This document shows positions 45,898 through 57,200 of a stretch of 64,000 nucleotides of DNA, piece by piece. The stretch is from Aquabacterium olei. GTDB lineage: Bacteria; Pseudomonadota; Gammaproteobacteria; Burkholderiales; Burkholderiaceae_C. Position 1 is the first letter of the stretch; each line of letters begins with the position of its first letter. The position numbers and the translations under genes were made by a program. The notes under the pieces are model-generated. The model searched no databases. It had not been told where the DNA came from and saw only the letters and a program-made list of their open reading frames with translations. Where the stretch lies: positions 3,596,001-3,660,000 of the forward strand of contig NZ_CP029210.1 of the NCBI RefSeq assembly GCF_003100395.1, given 5' to 3'.

Positions 45898-47240
45898 ACA
45901 AGCACGCCGGGAAAGAACTCCCTTACGTACCAGACTGGCGTGCCGATGAAACGTTGTACTCATGGGCGGCCGGCTATCACGCCATTCATGGGAATGGCTC
46001 AGCACGCGACACAGGCGCTTTGTTGTTTGACTCGGAGCACGCGTGCAGAGACCGAGATGCCACCAGGAACCTGATTCACTTCGCAAAGACCACCCAGTTC
46101 GCGCTCGGGTCGGTTCAGTGGATTCTGTTCAATCGAACGGCAATCGGTTCTTTCACCCCCTTCCTGGCTGAATCGCGCAAACAGAAGCTGTACGAACAGT
46201 TGGAATGCTGCACCGGCCCAGGATGGCGACAGCTATGTGGCATGCCAGCCAGCGGGTTGCACGACAGCAGCTCGATGCACTACTGTGATGTCTGTGTTGC
46301 AGAGGATCTAGCCAACTGGGGGTTGCCACGTTGGCGTTTACCACACCAACTTCCTGGATCGTGGGTGTGCCTCGAGCACGGCCTCACTCTGCTCACGTTC
46401 AGGTCGCATGTCTCCCATTGGGTCCTTCCGCCGATAGACCGATCGGCGACCAGAAGTTCAGTCATCACGTGCGACGAGCGAGTTGCCCTGGAACGGATCG
46501 CATCGCTCGCCTTGCAGCTGGTCGGAACGGAATCCTTGGATGTCGATGCTATCCGCCAGGCCCTCCTGGTTGGACTCCGGGATCGAGGCATCACCTCCTG
46601 GCGTTACCCATTGAACAACGCGCAGCTCTCTTCTTGGTTTTCTGGATCTGCAGTATCTGGCTGGCTGCGTCGTTCAGACGGACCTTGGCAACGATTGGCA
46701 GATGGCGGATGGATTCATGATCTCCTTCGCAATCGGGTTGGCGATCATCCACTCAAGTGGATGGTCTTGTGGTGCACCTTGTTTGCAGATGAAGAGGGCA
46801 CTGCCTGCCATCAGCGATTCATCAATCCTGTTGCCGCGCCTCATTGGGATGCAAGTGGGCAGGCCACCATCTGGGGCGCAACGCCCCCCTCCATCCCCGC
46901 AGACATACACGATGTCATTGCCAACGCGTCAACTCTGAAGGAGGCCGCCCAGGCACTCGGCGTTTCTGTTTCCACCCTTCGCCAACGTCTGACTGAGCTG
47001 GGAACCAACCCTCGATCCTTTCGACAAGACGCAGGCTTCGAGCAGCGCAAGCGAAAGGCAATCTCCGCCATACGCTCGTTCATCGAGGCCCATCCGTCAT
47101 GCTCACGGGCTGAGATCCATCGGAAATGCAAAGCCGCTGTTGAGTGGATGCGCTTGAATGCGCCGGAGGCCTACACCGAGGCTGTCGAGTCACTGGATGA
47201 CCTGCGCTCACGGCAAATGCCCTTGCCGACATATCATTGA
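45894..47240 (+). CDS. tniQ: TniQ-family target-selection protein
   Basis: 448 residues. The N-terminal TniQ domain starts PDWRADETLYSWAAGYHAIH and contains a zinc site: C131 and C134 in YCDVCVAEDL, C159 and H162 in WVCLEHG, separated by WGLPRWRLPHQLPGS, a very typical TniQ pattern. The C-terminal half has a helix-turn-helix-like segment (LKEAAQALGVSVSTLRQRL, about 345-363), so it may bind DNA itself, as TnsD does. It is the last gene of the tns operon, overlapping tnsC by 4 bp. No CRISPR or Cas gene is present, so guide-RNA targeting is not suggested. Confidence 0.88.
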   Translation: MNKHAGKELPYVPDWRADETLYSWAAGYHAIHGNGSARDTGALLFDSEHACRDRDATRNLIHFAKTTQFALGSVQWILFNRTAIGSFTPFLAESRKQKLYEQLECCTGPGWRQLCGMPASGLHDSSSMHYCDVCVAEDLANWGLPRWRLPHQLPGSWVCLEHGLTLLTFRSHVSHWVLPPIDRSATRSSVITCDERVALERIASLALQLVGTESLDVDAIRQALLVGLRDRGITSWRYPLNNAQLSSWFSGSAVSGWLRRSDGPWQRLADGGWIHDLLRNRVGDHPLKWMVLWCTLFADEEGTACHQRFINPVAAPHWDASGQATIWGATPPSIPADIHDVIANASTLKEAAQALGVSVSTLRQRLTELGTNPRSFRQDAGFEQRKRKAISAIRSFIEAHPSCSRAEIHRKCKAAVEWMRLNAPEAYTEAVESLDDLRSRQMPLPTYH

Positions 47241-47457
47241 GCCGATCGATGCGGTCAGTTCAGGTCTGCCTAAAGCGACTGAGGCAAGTCCGGATCATGT
47301 GGGCACGTTCCGCGGACTGATAGGCGCGCTTGTCATGGGGAAATCCTCGTGAAGAGCAGTTCGCCAACTACATTGCTACGGCAAGCGCCAAAGAACGCAA
47401 AAGCAAGAAGTGATGGCGCGCGCGGACGCGCTCAAGCACCTCCAGCGCTGAGGTCGC
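47241..47457. other. Spacer between tniQ and umuC with a possible gene remnant
   Basis: About 215 bp. A short + strand frame ending at about 47413 reads REEQFANYIATASAKERKSKK before a stop and looks like the tail of a lost gene, but has no start. No terminator with a T tract is seen on either strand. Confidence 0.3.
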
Positions 47458-48762
47458 TCAAGCTCTTGCCACCGGCACCTCAGTCCAGTCGGTCGTGTAC
47501 CGGGGCGTGCGCCTGACCTGCTTCATGCCCCAGGTGTCAGCACCCTGGTTCATGCCTGAGCTGCCTAACAACAGGGTTCGCTTCCCGAAGCGGCCATTGA
47601 CCTGATCCAGCGCCTCCATCAGTCGCGTGCGGTCGCGCTGCTCGGTGGGCTCTTCATCCCACAGCAGCTCGCATTGCACCTGGCTGTCTGGCACTAAGTC
47701 CAGCAGCATCACCCCGGCCTTGGCCAGCTGGTAGCCCGGCTGATAGATCGAGCTCAAGCCCTTCAGCGCGGCTGCCGTCAGCGCTGTCGTGTCAGCAGAG
47801 GGGCGCGCCAGCGGTACAACCACGCTCTTGGAAAACCTCGGCCCATCTCTGAACGGTGATGTTCTGGCAAACACCATCACCTGCCCTGAGCGGTGCTTCT
47901 GCCGGCGCAATTTCTCGGCCGCCCGGGTGGTGAACTCGCTGATCGCCTCCTGCAAGGGCGGCAGATCGCTTACTGGCTGACCAAAGCTGCGCGTGCAGGC
48001 GATCTGCTGTTTTGGCGGCGGGTTATCGGCCAGCTCGATACAGGGCTCGCCCCGCAGTTCACGCCAGGTGCGTTCCAGAACCACGCCCCACTTGCCGCGC
48101 ACCACATCACCGGGTAGTGCTACGAAGTCGTGCACCGTGTGCACGCCCATGGCCTGCAACTGCTGGGCAATCTGCCGTCCGATGCCCCACACGGTACCCA
48201 CCTCTGTGGCCTGCAAGATGACTGCCAGCTCTGCCGCGCTCAAGCTGGCTAGGTTGCAGACCGTAGCCAGCTCGCTCGGATAGCTGCCCGCTTTGCGCTC
48301 AGCAGTCTTGGCGATGTGATTGGCCAGCTTGGCCAGGGTTTTGGTGGGTGCGAGGCCGATGCCGCACGGAATGCCAATCCACTGGTGGATGCGGGCGCGG
48401 ATCTTCCAAGCCCGCTCCATCAGGTCACCCCGCACGCCATGCAGGCTGATAAAGCTCTCGTCGATGCTGTAGATCTCCTGGGTCGGCCCCAGGCCTGCGG
48501 CCAAGCTCATCATCCGGTCACTCATGTCACCGTACAGAGTGAAGTTGGCGGACAGTGCAACCAACCCGGCCTGCTCTTCCAGATGCCGGATCTTGAACCA
48601 CGGCTCGCCCATCGTGATGCCCAGCGCCTTGGCCTCGTTAGAGCGGGCAATGGCACACCCGTCGTTGTTGGACAACACAACCACAGGGCGGCCGTTCAAG
48701 CTGGGCCGGAACACCCTCTCGCAACTCACGTAGAAGTTGTTGCCATCGACCAGCGCGTACAT
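47458..48762 (-). CDS. umuC: DNA polymerase V catalytic subunit
   Basis: 434 residues, a Y-family translesion polymerase. Catalytic residues are in [17 protein letters not shown] at the N-terminus and EIYSIDESF (about 94-102). The helix-hairpin-helix region ([20 protein letters not shown]) and little-finger domain follow, and a UmuC C-terminal DUF4113-type end is present ([15 protein letters not shown]). The ATG at 48762 begins with the conserved MYALVDGNN. It follows umuD after 8 bp, under the same LexA-type operator. Mobile-element copies of umuDC (as in mucAB or rumAB) raise mutagenesis and survival after DNA damage. Confidence 0.95.
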   Translation of the reverse strand: MYALVDGNNFYVSCERVFRPSLNGRPVVVLSNNDGCAIARSNEAKALGITMGEPWFKIRHLEEQAGLVALSANFTLYGDMSDRMMSLAAGLGPTQEIYSIDESFISLHGVRGDLMERAWKIRARIHQWIGIPCGIGLAPTKTLAKLANHIAKTAERKAGSYPSELATVCNLASLSAAELAVILQATEVGTVWGIGRQIAQQLQAMGVHTVHDFVALPGDVVRGKWGVVLERTWRELRGEPCIELADNPPPKQQIACTRSFGQPVSDLPPLQEAISEFTTRAAEKLRRQKHRSGQVMVFARTSPFRDGPRFSKSVVVPLARPSADTTALTAAALKGLSSIYQPGYQLAKAGVMLLDLVPDSQVQCELLWDEEPTEQRDRTRLMEALDQVNGRFGKRTLLLGSSGMNQGADTWGMKQVRRTPRYTTDWTEVPVARA

Positions 48763-48770
48763 GCGCCACC

Positions 48771-49211
48771 TCAGACCGGGAAGCGTTTGATGCTCGCTGT
48801 CACCACTCCCCACACCTCCAGGGTCTGGCCTTCTTTGGGCGTGATGTCGGGGTAGGTCGCGTTGGCGGCTCGAAGCTTCACACGCCCTGCGCGGTGGTAC
48901 AAATGTTTGACGGTGAACTCGCCATCCACCACCGCCACAACCACTTGGCCATGCCTGGGCTTGAGCGCCTTGTTAACTACCAGCATGTCGCCGTCGAAGA
49001 TGCCAGCCTCGCGCATGGAATCACCACTGACGCGCAACAAGAAGGTGGCTTGGGGGTGCGTCACCAACTCCTGCGTCAGATCGATGCGCTTGACGGTGAA
49101 GTCTTCCGCCGGAGAAGGAAAGCCGGCACGCACCTTGTCCCCAGCCAACGGCAACACCAAGTTGCGCTCGGACAGGGCGACGGGTCGTCGGAAATCCTTT
49201 TCACTGTACAT
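48771..49211 (-). CDS. umuD: Pol V subunit, LexA-type autoprotease
   Basis: 146 residues. RecA-stimulated self-cleavage should occur at Ala29-Gly30 in [13 protein letters not shown]; the catalytic pair is Ser65 in SGDSMREAG and Lys102 in FTVKHL. Cleavage makes UmuD', which activates UmuC. The likely ATG at 49211 sits inside the LexA box and has no recognisable ribosome site, and a -10-like TATACT lies just upstream, so the mRNA may be leaderless; an ATG at 49244 is an alternative that would add 11 residues. umuC follows 8 bp later. Confidence 0.93.
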   Translation of the reverse strand: MYSEKDFRRPVALSERNLVLPLAGDKVRAGFPSPAEDFTVKRIDLTQELVTHPQATFLLRVSGDSMREAGIFDGDMLVVNKALKPRHGQVVVAVVDGEFTVKHLYHRAGRVKLRAANATYPDITPKEGQTLEVWGVVTASIKRFPV

Positions 49212-49219
49212 GCATACAG
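49204..49219 (-). promoter_or_regulatory. LexA box of the umuDC operon
   Basis: CTGTACATGCATACAG is an exact CTGT-N8-ACAG match to the LexA operator. It overlaps the predicted umuD start codon and abuts a -10-like TATACT (minus strand, 49223-49218), so LexA bound here would block the promoter. Confidence 0.85.
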
Positions 49220-49353
49220 TATAACGATGGTGAGCGCCCGACATGTGCGGGCAATGCCCAGCCGTCTGGAAACCAGAACGTTTGCACGACGTTGACGGCG
49301 GCCATGCCGCAACGCCCGGTTGCCGACGGCCGGCCGGAGTGAACCCGACTTTC

Positions 49354-51804
49354 TCACACCATCGGTGGATCGGTTTCCCGGTGGAAGTGTCGGTGCTGAG
49401 CTACGGCGTGAATGAATGCTTCAGCACCGCTCTCCGCATCGTCGGCTAGCACGATGCCAGGGTCCGGCTCCTCGCTGGCTGCATTCGCGGGAATGCCTGC
49501 CGCTTGCAGCAATTTCAGCCCGCTGCCCAGGGCGAGGATGGCTTTGCAATGGCGGTACTGGTCGCGGACGTGTTCAGCCGCATGACCGTCGCGCAAAAGG
49601 TCCCTCACCGCGGCCTCGCCGTCCGGCAGGACCAAGGCATCGAACAGGAAGCCCGGTTCATTCTCCAACGAAACGTCAGCCTGCAACTCCACGCCGTCGG
49701 CTGTCTGCACCGGCCCGATGCGTGGCGCGGCGACCCGCGGCACCGCACCGTGCTCGAACAACGCCGCATGTACCGCAAGGAGCGACTCGCCCATCACACC
49801 ATCAGCAGCCATGAGCATGATCTTGCGGCCAGCGATGGAGCCGTCGCCTGGTCGCGCGAACAGCGACAGCCCAGCTGACACCGTGACTTCCGGCTTGGGC
49901 GCGCGCTCCAGCACTGGGGGCATAGGCTCGGGGAGCGGCATGTTGAGCCCCACTGCCACCCGGTTAGCCAGTTCTTCCGAAGCGCTACGCAACATGGCCA
50001 GCGTGCGCTCGCGGATGGCAGGCACTGTGACCTTGCTCAACTCGAAGCGAAAGGCTGCGGCGATGTGGCTCTTCTCTACTGGGGACTGGCTCTCATAGAA
50101 CAGCCTGGCCTGGTTGTAATGCTCGGCGAACAGCTCCGGCTTGGCGCGCACCTTGGCTGAGTCCTCCCGGCTACGCAGCCGCGCCGCGACTGACACGAAG
50201 CCCTGCCCAGCCGCGCCGGCCTGGAAAGGGCAGCCGCCCGCCAGCGAGTTGGGCTCGTAGGAGACTCGGCCACGGTGAATGGCCTGGCGGTGGAAGCCGT
50301 CGCGCTGGTTGTTGTGCACCGTCGCGATGGGCGCGTTGATAGGAATCTCGTGAAAGTTGGGGCCGCCCAGCCGCGTGATCTGCGTGTCCACGTAAGAGTG
50401 AATGCGGCCGGCCAGCAAGGGATCGTTGGTGAAGTCCAGCCCCGGGATGATGTGGGCGGTGCAAAACGCCACTTGCTCGGTCTCGGCGAAGAAGTTGTCC
50501 GGGTTGCGGTTGAGCACCATGCGGCCGATGGGGCGGATGGGCACCAACTCCTCGGGCACGATCTTGGTCGCATCGAGGATGTCGAAGCTGAATTTGGCTG
50601 CTTCGTCCTCGGTGAACACCTGAATTCCGAGCTCGTACTCCGGGTAGGCGCCGCTCTCGATGCGCTCCCACAGGTCGCGGCGGTGGTAGTCCGGGTCGGC
50701 ACCGGAAATCTTCACGGCCTCGTCCCAAGTCAGCGAATGCGTGCCAGCCTTGGGCGTCCAATGGAACTTGACCAGCACCGACTCGCCCGCGGCATTGACC
50801 AACCGGAAGGTGTGAACGCCGAAGCCCTGCATGGTGGCATAGCTGCGCGGGATGGCTCGGTCGCTCATCACCCACATGAGCATGTGGGTGGACTCGGGCA
50901 TCAGCGACACGAAGTCCCAGAAGGTGTCGTGGGCGCTGGCGGCCTGAGGCATCTGGTGGTGCGGCTCGGGCTTGACGGCGTGAACGAGGTCGGGAAACTT
51001 CATCGCATCTTGGATGAAGAACACCGGCATGTTGTTGCCCACCAGATCCCAGTTGCCCTCGTCGGTGTAGAACTTGACGGCAAAGCCGCGTACGTCGCGC
51101 GCAGTGTCCTTACTGCCGCGCTCTCCCTGCACGGTGGAGAAGCGCACGAACACGGGTGTGCGCTTTCCGGCGGCCTTAAAGGGCGCGGCCATCGTCAGCG
51201 CGCTGAGGTCCTCGTACGCCTCGAAGTAACCGTGCGCCGCTGAACCGCGAGCGTGCACGATGCGCTCAGGGATACGTTCATGGTCAAAGTGGGTGATCTT
51301 CTCGCGGAGGATGAAGTCCTCCAGCAGGACCGGGCCGCGCGTGCCGGCCTTGAGCGAATTCTGGTTATCTGCAACACGCACGCCTTGGTTCGTGGTGAGC
51401 ACTTGGCCGGAGGAATCTACCCGCACGCGGTCGAGCGGCGCGATGGTTGCGTTGACTCCCTCGGGTGCCTGCGTGCCCACCTTCTGGTCGGTGTTTGCCT
51501 CTGACAACGTGCTGCCGGTGACCAGCCGCGAGGGCGGCGTGACATGCTGGCCGGCGGCGGGTGCCATGCCCGTAACAGCTCCATGCTCGCCGGCCTTCGT
51601 CGCGTTGTAGGCCATAGCAGCCGCCGTATCCTGCACATGTTGCATGCGCTGGGCTGCCGAGTCGTCGCCAGCAGCAGGCGGCGCATACGACGGACCGCTG
51701 TCGGTGTTCCGGGCGGCCGCCTTGGCCGCAACAGACTTCTTCGCATCGGGAGAAGACCTGGCAGCCTTCTTTGCTGCCGTGGGAGTCGGGGGAGTCTTGG
51801 GCAT
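49354..51804 (-). CDS. katE: Large-subunit (clade 2) catalase, HPII type
   Basis: About 816 residues, the long catalase form. An Ala/Lys/Pro-rich N-terminal tail (about 100 residues) leads to the catalase barrel: catalytic His191 in [15 protein letters not shown], heme-pocket segments such as [18 protein letters not shown], Asn in [12 protein letters not shown] and the proximal-side [15 protein letters not shown] with the heme-ligating Tyr. The C-terminal ~150 residues form the flavodoxin-like domain special to clade 2 ([17 protein letters not shown]). It decomposes hydrogen peroxide in the cytoplasm. ATG 51804 is preferred because an upstream start at 51849 adds a poorly supported 15 residues. 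The gene is intact cargo of the transposon. Confidence 0.94.
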   Translation of the reverse strand: MPKTPPTPTAAKKAARSSPDAKKSVAAKAAARNTDSGPSYAPPAAGDDSAAQRMQHVQDTAAAMAYNATKAGEHGAVTGMAPAAGQHVTPPSRLVTGSTLSEANTDQKVGTQAPEGVNATIAPLDRVRVDSSGQVLTTNQGVRVADNQNSLKAGTRGPVLLEDFILREKITHFDHERIPERIVHARGSAAHGYFEAYEDLSALTMAAPFKAAGKRTPVFVRFSTVQGERGSKDTARDVRGFAVKFYTDEGNWDLVGNNMPVFFIQDAMKFPDLVHAVKPEPHHQMPQAASAHDTFWDFVSLMPESTHMLMWVMSDRAIPRSYATMQGFGVHTFRLVNAAGESVLVKFHWTPKAGTHSLTWDEAVKISGADPDYHRRDLWERIESGAYPEYELGIQVFTEDEAAKFSFDILDATKIVPEELVPIRPIGRMVLNRNPDNFFAETEQVAFCTAHIIPGLDFTNDPLLAGRIHSYVDTQITRLGGPNFHEIPINAPIATVHNNQRDGFHRQAIHRGRVSYEPNSLAGGCPFQAGAAGQGFVSVAARLRSREDSAKVRAKPELFAEHYNQARLFYESQSPVEKSHIAAAFRFELSKVTVPAIRERTLAMLRSASEELANRVAVGLNMPLPEPMPPVLERAPKPEVTVSAGLSLFARPGDGSIAGRKIMLMAADGVMGESLLAVHAALFEHGAVPRVAAPRIGPVQTADGVELQADVSLENEPGFLFDALVLPDGEAAVRDLLRDGHAAEHVRDQYRHCKAILALGSGLKLLQAAGIPANAASEEPDPGIVLADDAESGAEAFIHAVAQHRHFHRETDPPMV

Positions 51805-52419
51805 GAACGTCCTGGGCGAGTGAAGTGGGATAAGCCCGACAAGCGGCAATCGGCGTGCCCATATTTACCGACTGAGAACCTCGCACCAACCAAACGGTGA
51901 AAGGATGTCGCTGGCGGCCCCCTGGCAACGAAGAAATCCTCGGCCACCGGGCAAGGTCGGTGGCCGGGCGGCGGGGCTGCCGATGTGCATTGATCGACGT
52001 CGCGGCCCAGAACGCGTGGCATGTACCGAGAACGGGGCAGTGTCTGGCTGCCGACCACCCCAATGCTGACGACAGCCAGCTACGACCGACGGTTTACAGG
52101 GGGCGACGGGCTATACGCGGGGCGCCGGGAACGGCCCTTCGAGGAGGCCAGGCCAGCCGAGCGATCAGTACCAGGCGGGGTAATCCGCGAGCCACTCCTT
52201 TCAATCAGCATCGCCGAATTCTTCTCAATGAGACGCCACCTCTACGTGGCAGACTCCCGGCAAAGCACGGGTCTTACAAGTGCTGCTTGTGCATGAAGTG
52301 GCCTGTGTACTCACGCCAGCCGAGTGATGAACTCCAGGGGGGCGAGCCATGTCGCTCAAGGAGTGAAATTTGCTCCGGACTGTGTGGTTTCTTGGTCGAC
52401 TAGGACGCGCCCTACCTGT
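51805..52419. other. Intergenic region between katE and the sensor kinase
   Basis: About 615 bp between divergent genes. It must hold the katE promoter (minus) and that of the kinase (+), but I cannot single out a strong sigma-70 pair. An in-frame ATG at 52324 would extend the kinase upstream. No RNA gene, repeat or coding fragment is recognisable. Confidence 0.35.
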
Positions 52420-54234
52420 ATGGACACCCTCCCGCTGCGATTCGCGCTCCACCACTTTCTCGATAGCTTGCTGCGAGAAGGTCTGTGCGTGTATGCCGAG
52501 TTGTGGAGTCGTGAAGCGCTCGTTGCCAGCCGGGGTGATCCAACCAACGCTGCAGAGCCCGAAGTGGTGCAGCAGGTCGACCTTGGCGGCAAACCTTACA
52601 CGGTGCTCGCTCGACGCGATGACAACCCGTTCTTGCCGCCGTTGGATGTTGCAGCCGTTCGACGCTGCGCGGAGGCTTGTCAAGAAGCCACATCGCCTCA
52701 GGGTGCAAAGACACCGCCTTCCGACACACTGGCGAGGACGTTGGACTTCGTCACCGACGCATTTGTGCTCGTCGGACATGGTTGGGAAATCCTCCACTGC
52801 AATCTGGCGTTTGAGCGCCTTAGCGGCTTCCCTGACAGCGCGTTGTTGGGACAGTCCCTCTGGACGCGCTGTGGGGTCTTCAAGCTGCCAGCGATCCGGA
52901 CTCAGTTGCTGAGCGCGCTTGCCAACGGGCAAGCAAGCGAGATCGAATGCTGGAACTCGGATTCTGACCGGTGGCTCTACGTCCGGGTCTTTCCCTGTAC
53001 CGAGGGCCTGAGCGTCTTTGTCCAAGACATCACGGCGCGCAAAAAGGTCGAGGAGACCAAGTTAGACCTCGAGCGGCAATTGAGCCAGGGGCGACGCATG
53101 GAATCCCTCGGCACGCTGGCGGCCGGAATTGCTCATGACTTCAACAATGTCCTCTCCGCGGTGATCGGCCACGCAGGAATGCTCCGGGAAAAACTGGACG
53201 CTCACCACGCGGCCCGCCTGCATGCCGACGAGATATGGGTGGCAGCTTCTCGCGCACGAGACCTCACCGGGCGCATTCTTGCCTACAGTCGCTCATCCCG
53301 GGGGGAAACAGACAAGCAGCCTCTCAAAGCACTCACGCGAGAGAGTGTGAACTTGCTCAAAGCAACATTGCCAACCACAGTGCGGCTCAATGCCCAGCTT
53401 GATGGTCAGGAGGTGTGCGCCCGGATCTTGCCCTCTGAAGTCCAGCAGATCGTCGTCAATCTGTGCACCAACGCGTGGCAAGCGATGCCGAACGGGAAAG
53501 GGCACTTACACGTCAATGTGAGCCATGTTGACATTCGAGAGGAAATGCCCGTTGACACTGGCGTCCTCCAACCCGGCTCCTATGTCATGTTGACGGTGGA
53601 GGACGATGGAGCCGGGATGAGCCCCGACGTCCGGGCACACCTGTTCGAGCCTTTTTTTACGACGAAAGCACGCGGTGAAGGGACCGGCCTAGGTCTTTAC
53701 GTTGTATCAGGAATCACGTCTGCGAGAGAGGGCGGGATACGAGTATCCGCGGCGGAAGGAAAGGGGGCGCGTTTCGATGTTTTCATTCCAGCGTGTGATG
53801 ACGAGCATACCGATCCCACGTTCTCTTCCGTTCCGACTCTTAAGGGCCACTCCGAACGGGTGGCCTACATTGACGATGATCCCGTGGTGTGTGTCATGGT
53901 GGAGCAACTCCTGAACACTCGAGGGTTCGTCACGACCACCTTCGCTGATCCGGAGTCAGCACTTCAAGCGCTGCTGACAGAGCACTTCGATATCGTGGTT
54001 ACCGATCAGAACATGCCCGATGTCTCAGGCGTAGAAGTAGCCAACATCTTGCGGACGCGTGGTGTCGAACTGCCCATCGTGCTGAGTACGGGGCTCATTT
54101 CCGAAGAGCTTCGCAAGACAGCGAAAGACGCCGGGATATGCGAGGTGTTCCCAAAGGAACGCTCTTTCGAAGATCTCCCTACGCTGCTGATTGAATGTCT
54201 TGCGCGATCCCCTCGTGCAGGCGCGGCGTCATAA
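52420..54234 (+). CDS. PAS-containing histidine kinase with C-terminal receiver domain
   Basis: About 604 residues, no membrane helix seen. A PAS domain (about 105-215; FVTDAFVLVGHGWEILHCNL) precedes a histidine phosphotransfer site in GTLAAGIAHDFNNVLSAVIG, a HATPase domain (N-box NLCTNAWQAM, G boxes VEDDGAGM and GEGTGLGLYVV) and a receiver domain with phospho-acceptor Asp in VVTDQNMPDVSG. This HDFNN-type kinase architecture is common in soluble hybrid sensors. It is convergent with the large multi-PAS kinase. No dedicated response regulator gene is adjacent. ATG 52420 is preferred to 52324, which would add 32 residues of low-complexity sequence. Confidence 0.85.
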   Translation: MDTLPLRFALHHFLDSLLREGLCVYAELWSREALVASRGDPTNAAEPEVVQQVDLGGKPYTVLARRDDNPFLPPLDVAAVRRCAEACQEATSPQGAKTPPSDTLARTLDFVTDAFVLVGHGWEILHCNLAFERLSGFPDSALLGQSLWTRCGVFKLPAIRTQLLSALANGQASEIECWNSDSDRWLYVRVFPCTEGLSVFVQDITARKKVEETKLDLERQLSQGRRMESLGTLAAGIAHDFNNVLSAVIGHAGMLREKLDAHHAARLHADEIWVAASRARDLTGRILAYSRSSRGETDKQPLKALTRESVNLLKATLPTTVRLNAQLDGQEVCARILPSEVQQIVVNLCTNAWQAMPNGKGHLHVNVSHVDIREEMPVDTGVLQPGSYVMLTVEDDGAGMSPDVRAHLFEPFFTTKARGEGTGLGLYVVSGITSAREGGIRVSAAEGKGARFDVFIPACDDEHTDPTFSSVPTLKGHSERVAYIDDDPVVCVMVEQLLNTRGFVTTTFADPESALQALLTEHFDIVVTDQNMPDVSGVEVANILRTRGVELPIVLSTGLISEELRKTAKDAGICEVFPKERSFEDLPTLLIECLARSPRAGAAS

Positions 54235-54293
54235 CAGTAACACTGTCTTCCGTGGAACGCTTCGGCGTCCTTCGAGGACGTGTGAGTGGAGAG

Positions 54294-57200
54294 TCACTGA
54301 CTGTTGTGGGCGTCAGTGCCCAATGGAATCTGAACCACGAACTTCGCTCCAGTGCCCGGGCCTTGGCTCTCGGCCCATACTCGACCCCCATGCAGCTCGA
54401 CCAGACGTCGCACCATCGCAAGTCCGATGCCGAACCCCAGGGCCGCATGTCGATCCTGAGTCTTTTGCTGGTGAAACAAGTCAAATACCTTATCGAGTTC
54501 GTCGACCTGGATACCCATCCCGTTGTCGGAGATGGTGACCTCCGCATACTCCGCGCTGCTGGTCAATGTGACTTCTATGGCGCCCCCTTCCGGCGTGTAC
54601 TTGACCGCGTTGCCAAGCAGGTTGTCTAGGACTTGAGACAACCGTGTGGGGTCCACATTGGCAACAACGTCTTGCTCCGGAACATTGATCGTCAGACGTT
54701 GCCGTCTTGCCTGGGCTCGGATCAGGGCTGGATCACACGCATAGAGCAGTACCTGGCGGATCGAAGTCGGCGCAGTCTTCAGAGTAAAGCTGTCTCTGGA
54801 TATCCGAGACACCTCGAGCAGGTCGTCGACCAAACATTGCAATTGCTTGCTTTGCCTCGTGATCACGCCTCGAGCAAAAGTCGAGGGCTCACTGAGATGG
54901 GCGTCACGCGACAAGATGTGGTTGGCGTTAGAGATGGCCCCGAGCGGATTGCGGATTTCATGCGCCAGCATGGCGAAGAACTGTTCCTTCCTCGCGTCTG
55001 CCTCTTTCAGGACCTCCAAAGTGCGGCGCTCCGCATCAATGTCGACGCACACCATCACCGCTCCGGCAGGCCGGTCCTGCTGCACAACAGGGGAGGCGAT
55101 CAGACGGAGCCATAGACTGCGTCCGTCGCGGCTTGTGACGTGTTGAACTTCGACCTCGGAGCGAATCGATCCGTCGAGGACTTGAAGTACAGGGTACCGA
55201 GCTTGTGCAAGTCGTGTTCCATCCGCGCAGTAGCTTTCCCACCGTTGTGACTCATCGCGAACTTGAGCGCCGCGCCCCAAAGGTCCGAACAACGAGTCCA
55301 TGAGCGGATTTGAGCGGGTGATGTGCCCAGCCTCGTCGACACTCAGAATGCCCACCGGTGCAGTCCGCAGTAGCGCTTCGACGTATGCGCCCTTGTCCTG
55401 GAGCGTTCGCCACATCGTGCGCGTTTCGGTGGTGTCCCACAGAACGCCGCTGAATCGAGTGGCTTGGCGACCTGAGTCTCGATGCTCAAACCTGACTCTG
55501 CCAATGGCTTCCACATCGCGAAGCGAACCGTCCCGCCATAGGACGCGATAGCTTTCATGAAAGATACCGTCCGCGTGGGAAGCCATCGCTGACTCGATCG
55601 CAAGCCGCACTCGGGGCAGATCTTCTTTGTAGACGCGTACCAGCACCTCATCGAGGTGCACATCCCCCTCCTCCGGCATGTCGAACAGGCGTCGCGCGCT
55701 GCCGCTCCAGACGATGCGGGTACTGGGGACATCCATGTCCCACCACCCGAGCGATGATGACTCCATGGCCAGCCGCATTCGCTCTTCGCTTTCCGCCAAA
55801 GCACTGAGGCTTTTTCGCAGCGCTCCCTCACTCGCCGCCAAACGCTCCGCGGTTTCGACTTCCGCGGTTACATCGGTGACGAGCCCAATAAATCGCATGG
55901 GTCTGCGGGGGGTCTCGTTTTCAGTGAACATCACCCGGCCCTGACTCTCCAGCCACCGCAGGGTGCCATCCGGTTGAAGGACGCGATAGCGCTCAGACCA
56001 TATTCCGTCGGACTGAGAACCATCCAGTTGCGCTCCCACCCTTGCTGCAAGCCGCACGCGGTCGTCTGGATGTAGCCGGGACAAGAAATGGTCGTACGAC
56101 GGCTCCTGTCCTGCGGGCAAATGAAACAACGCACGGGTTCGAGCATCCCACTTGAGTTCTCCAGTCGCAAGGTCCCAGTCATATCGACCAGCGTCCACTG
56201 CGTCCACTGCAAGTCGCAAGCTCTCTTCGCTGTCTCGTAAGCGCTGCTGAGCTTTACGCTCTTCGGTCAGATCAAAGGTGACGCCAGCGATGTGCGAGGC
56301 TCCTCCGTCTACTGTGTCATGTGGGACATGCCGCCCCGCAGCTCTGACCCAACGCCAGTGTCCGCTATCGTCCTGAACCCGATAGGTCTCGTCGTAGTCG
56401 ACCTTATCGTGCGCACATCGAAGGAGACTCTGTTGAACGCGTTCGACATCGTCGCGGTGAATGCCGCAAAAAGCATCAGCCCAGCAGACCCTGTCCGAGT
56501 CACCCCTTATCGCATGTTGCCGGCGCGTACTGACGGGCACCAGAAACACGTTCTCCCCTATCAGGTAAGTCCATGTCTGCAGCTTCCCGGCGCTCAACGC
56601 AGCCGCAAGCCGGGCCTCTCGCTCGCGAACCAAGGCCTGCTGAGCTTTGAGTTCGGTCACTTCGTATGCCACAGCCACTAAGGTCGACGGCTTGCCGTGC
56701 CCATCCTTCTCTGCACTGAGCAGGGAGCGGAAGACACGCTGCTTCTCGTCTGGCCCTGCGTAAGAGAATTCGATCTCGCGGGGGCATCCATCTGCCAGGA
56801 CCGCGTGCATCACGTTGTCCCATTGATCGCATAGGTGCGACGGCATCCCGAGGTCCCGGTTCGATTTCCCGAAAAATGTCGCCGGCGGCATGCCCGTGAT
56901 CGTCTCTATCGCTGGGCTCACATAGAGGTGCTTGAGATCCTTGTCAAAACGGCTTACAACAATGGGCGTCGCATGGTGGAGTTTGGCAAACTCCGGGTTC
57001 CATTGAGAACGAATGCGAGCTTCGTTGGTGACGTTGATCGAGACACCGACAAGCCCGACAACGGAACCTGCACGGTCCCGCCACGGCGTCTTGCAAGAAA
57101 GATAGACGCGGTGCGGATCGTGCAAGATCTCTTCGGTTAAGAGGGCCCGACCTTCATTGACCACTTGCATGTCATGCAGCGTGACATGGTGGGCGTCCCG

